Part shown: one piece after another, positions 23,927 to 24,921 of the stretch | Numbering within the stretch: position 1 is the first letter of the stretch | How the letters are laid out: each line of letters opens with the position of its first letter | Source of the DNA: an uncultured Selenomonas sp. | GTDB lineage: Bacteria; Bacillota; Negativicutes; Selenomonadales; Selenomonadaceae | DNA length: 24,921 nt | Direction: 5' to 3' | NCBI GenBank assembly: GCA_937981305.1 | Contig: CALJPB010000038.1 | Span: 1-24,921 of the forward strand | Program-made: the position numbers and the translations under genes | The notes under the pieces: generated by a model | What the model was told of the DNA's origin: nothing | Database searches by the model: none | The model's input: the letters and a program-made list of their open reading frames with translations, nothing else

Positions 23927-24921
23927 ATGGATCATACGAGAATTGTCACAGCTGAAGATTTGTCACGTTATGTGAATTCAAATATGAATATGAGTCGAGG
24001 TGTGATACCTGAACTAGTCAATCTGTTGGTTAGCCGATCGATATCGCATGGCGATAGTTGTCATATCCCATACGGTGATAGTGTTAATCAATCTGGATGG
24101 GATGGGGTTGTGGAGTGTGTGCAGGGGTTTCTTCAGTTTGTACCAAAAGGATGTTCGTACTGGGAGATTGGGACGGGAGTCAACTCGAAGAGAAAGGCTA
24201 CTGATGATCTGATTAAACGAACCGAACAAGTGCAAGAGAGTGTACGACGAAATACTAGTTTTGTTTTTGTTACACCACGGTCGTCTGCGAGTTGGGGGGA
24301 AGCATGGCTTGCAGAACATAAAGATAAAGGTTGGAAGAGCCTTCGCGTTCTTGATGGAAATCAAATTGCTGATTGGTTGAGAGAGTTTCCCTCGATTGCC
24401 CGATGGTTGGCAGTCAAGATGGGGATAGCCGTAAATTCAGACGGGATGACAACTCCTCTTGAACATTGGCGGTTAATTTTGGACTCAGCAACAAAAGAAG
24501 GTATACCCCTTCCGCCGGATCTTTTTGTTATAGACAGAGAAGATGCCTGTAATGAACTTGAGAAACTTTTCTTGGGCGAGATCGAGAAAATATTTCTTTT
24601 GGAAGAGAGCGAAGGTGATGTCAATGATTTTGTTGCTGCATATATAGCAAAATTTGGAGAAGAACGTTCGCATCGTCATCGATGTCTTTTTATAAATGAT
24701 ATTAACGCATGGAAATATGTATCCAATGCACGTAGTTCTCATGTATTAGTTGCCAATCCAAGATTGGAGTTAACTACCACAGGGTACATGGATTTACAAA
24801 CAGAGGCTACTCGTAATGGACATGGCGTGGTTATACCTCTTGGAGAATCAATGCTTAAAGGAAATGCTAAGATTATAAAGCTTAGAAACCCCTCTTCGTC
24901 TAAAGTTGAAAAAATTCTTCG
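23927..24921 (+). CDS. Large uncharacterised defence-island protein, N-terminal 331 residues (runs off the window)
   Basis: The frame opens at ATG 23927 behind GAGGTGA (23913-23919, 7-base spacing), 58 bases after the DUF499 stop, and has no stop before the edge. Residues about 25-165 contain NQSGWDGVVE (D59) and SYWEIGTGVNSKRKATDD (E80, K88, K90), a pattern like the N-terminal PD-(D/E)XK-type nuclease domain of several large bacterial defence proteins; the usual ExK lysine is not in place, so activity is doubtful. Residues about 195-330 (KIFLLEESEGDVNDFVAAYI, HVLVANPRLEL, NGHGVVIPLGES) look like the first part of a degenerate STAND-like NTPase region with no clear Walker A. GC is much lower than in the upstream module (20 of 60 bases in 24661-24720), so it was probably acquired separately. 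I cannot name it. Confidence 0.7.
   Translation, partial: MDHTRIVTAEDLSRYVNSNMNMSRGVIPELVNLLVSRSISHGDSCHIPYGDSVNQSGWDGVVECVQGFLQFVPKGCSYWEIGTGVNSKRKATDDLIKRTEQVQESVRRNTSFVFVTPRSSASWGEAWLAEHKDKGWKSLRVLDGNQIADWLREFPSIARWLAVKMGIAVNSDGMTTPLEHWRLILDSATKEGIPLPPDLFVIDREDACNELEKLFLGEIEKIFLLEESEGDVNDFVAAYIAKFGEERSHRHRCLFINDINAWKYVSNARSSHVLVANPRLELTTTGYMDLQTEATRNGHGVVIPLGESMLKGNAKIIKLRNPSSSKVEKIL

Overview
The window looks like a chromosomal segment of a diderm Firmicute (class Negativicutes, most like an oral or rumen Selenomonas or a close relative). This is inferred from a high-GC, purine-rich-RBS Firmicute style of gene layout combined with a full LPS heptose and core operon. No rRNA or marker gene is present to fix the genus.

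Positions 1-6882 hold a tightly packed plus-strand LPS operon: the C-terminus of a family 9 (heptosyl)transferase, rfaE1 (heptose-7-phosphate kinase), rfaD (ADP-heptose epimerase), gmhB (heptose bisphosphate phosphatase), a WaaE/KdtX-like family 2 glycosyltransferase, an O-antigen ligase family membrane protein, a GT-B-like glycosyltransferase and a VirK/YbjX (DUF535) protein. Stop/start overlaps (ATGA, GTGA) link most of them. A 12-bp bidirectional terminator hairpin at 6895-6933 separates the operon from a convergent minus-strand pair, ogt and a tyrosine recombinase (8607-6946).

Positions 8608-12640 are a loose accessory stretch: a hairpin-rich intergenic region, an orphan peptide-binding lipoprotein, an acidic protein of unknown function, a possible gene remnant, a macro-domain protein, and a stretch at 12386-12518 that folds on paper into a closed multi-helix RNA ending in a U-tract.

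Positions 12641-24921 are a defence island. A coiled-coil protein with a HicA-like C-terminus is followed by a promoter and a three-gene module: SNF2 helicase with a C-terminal DUF3883 domain, DUF1156 (Zn-ribbon) adenine DNA methylase, and Swt1-type HEPN-DUF499 ATPase. This set matches the helicase/methylase/ATPase core of type 3 BREX-like and DISARM-like systems, but no PglZ phosphatase is seen before the window ends. A large AT-rich gene with a possible PD-(D/E)XK-like N-terminus follows and runs off the edge.

The most striking observation is that the helicase is interrupted by one in-frame TAA exactly at the conserved motif VI glutamine (a CAA-to-TAA change), while both halves are otherwise intact and the rest of the module is open. 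The methylase also carries an AT-rich internal segment that looks like a swapped block.
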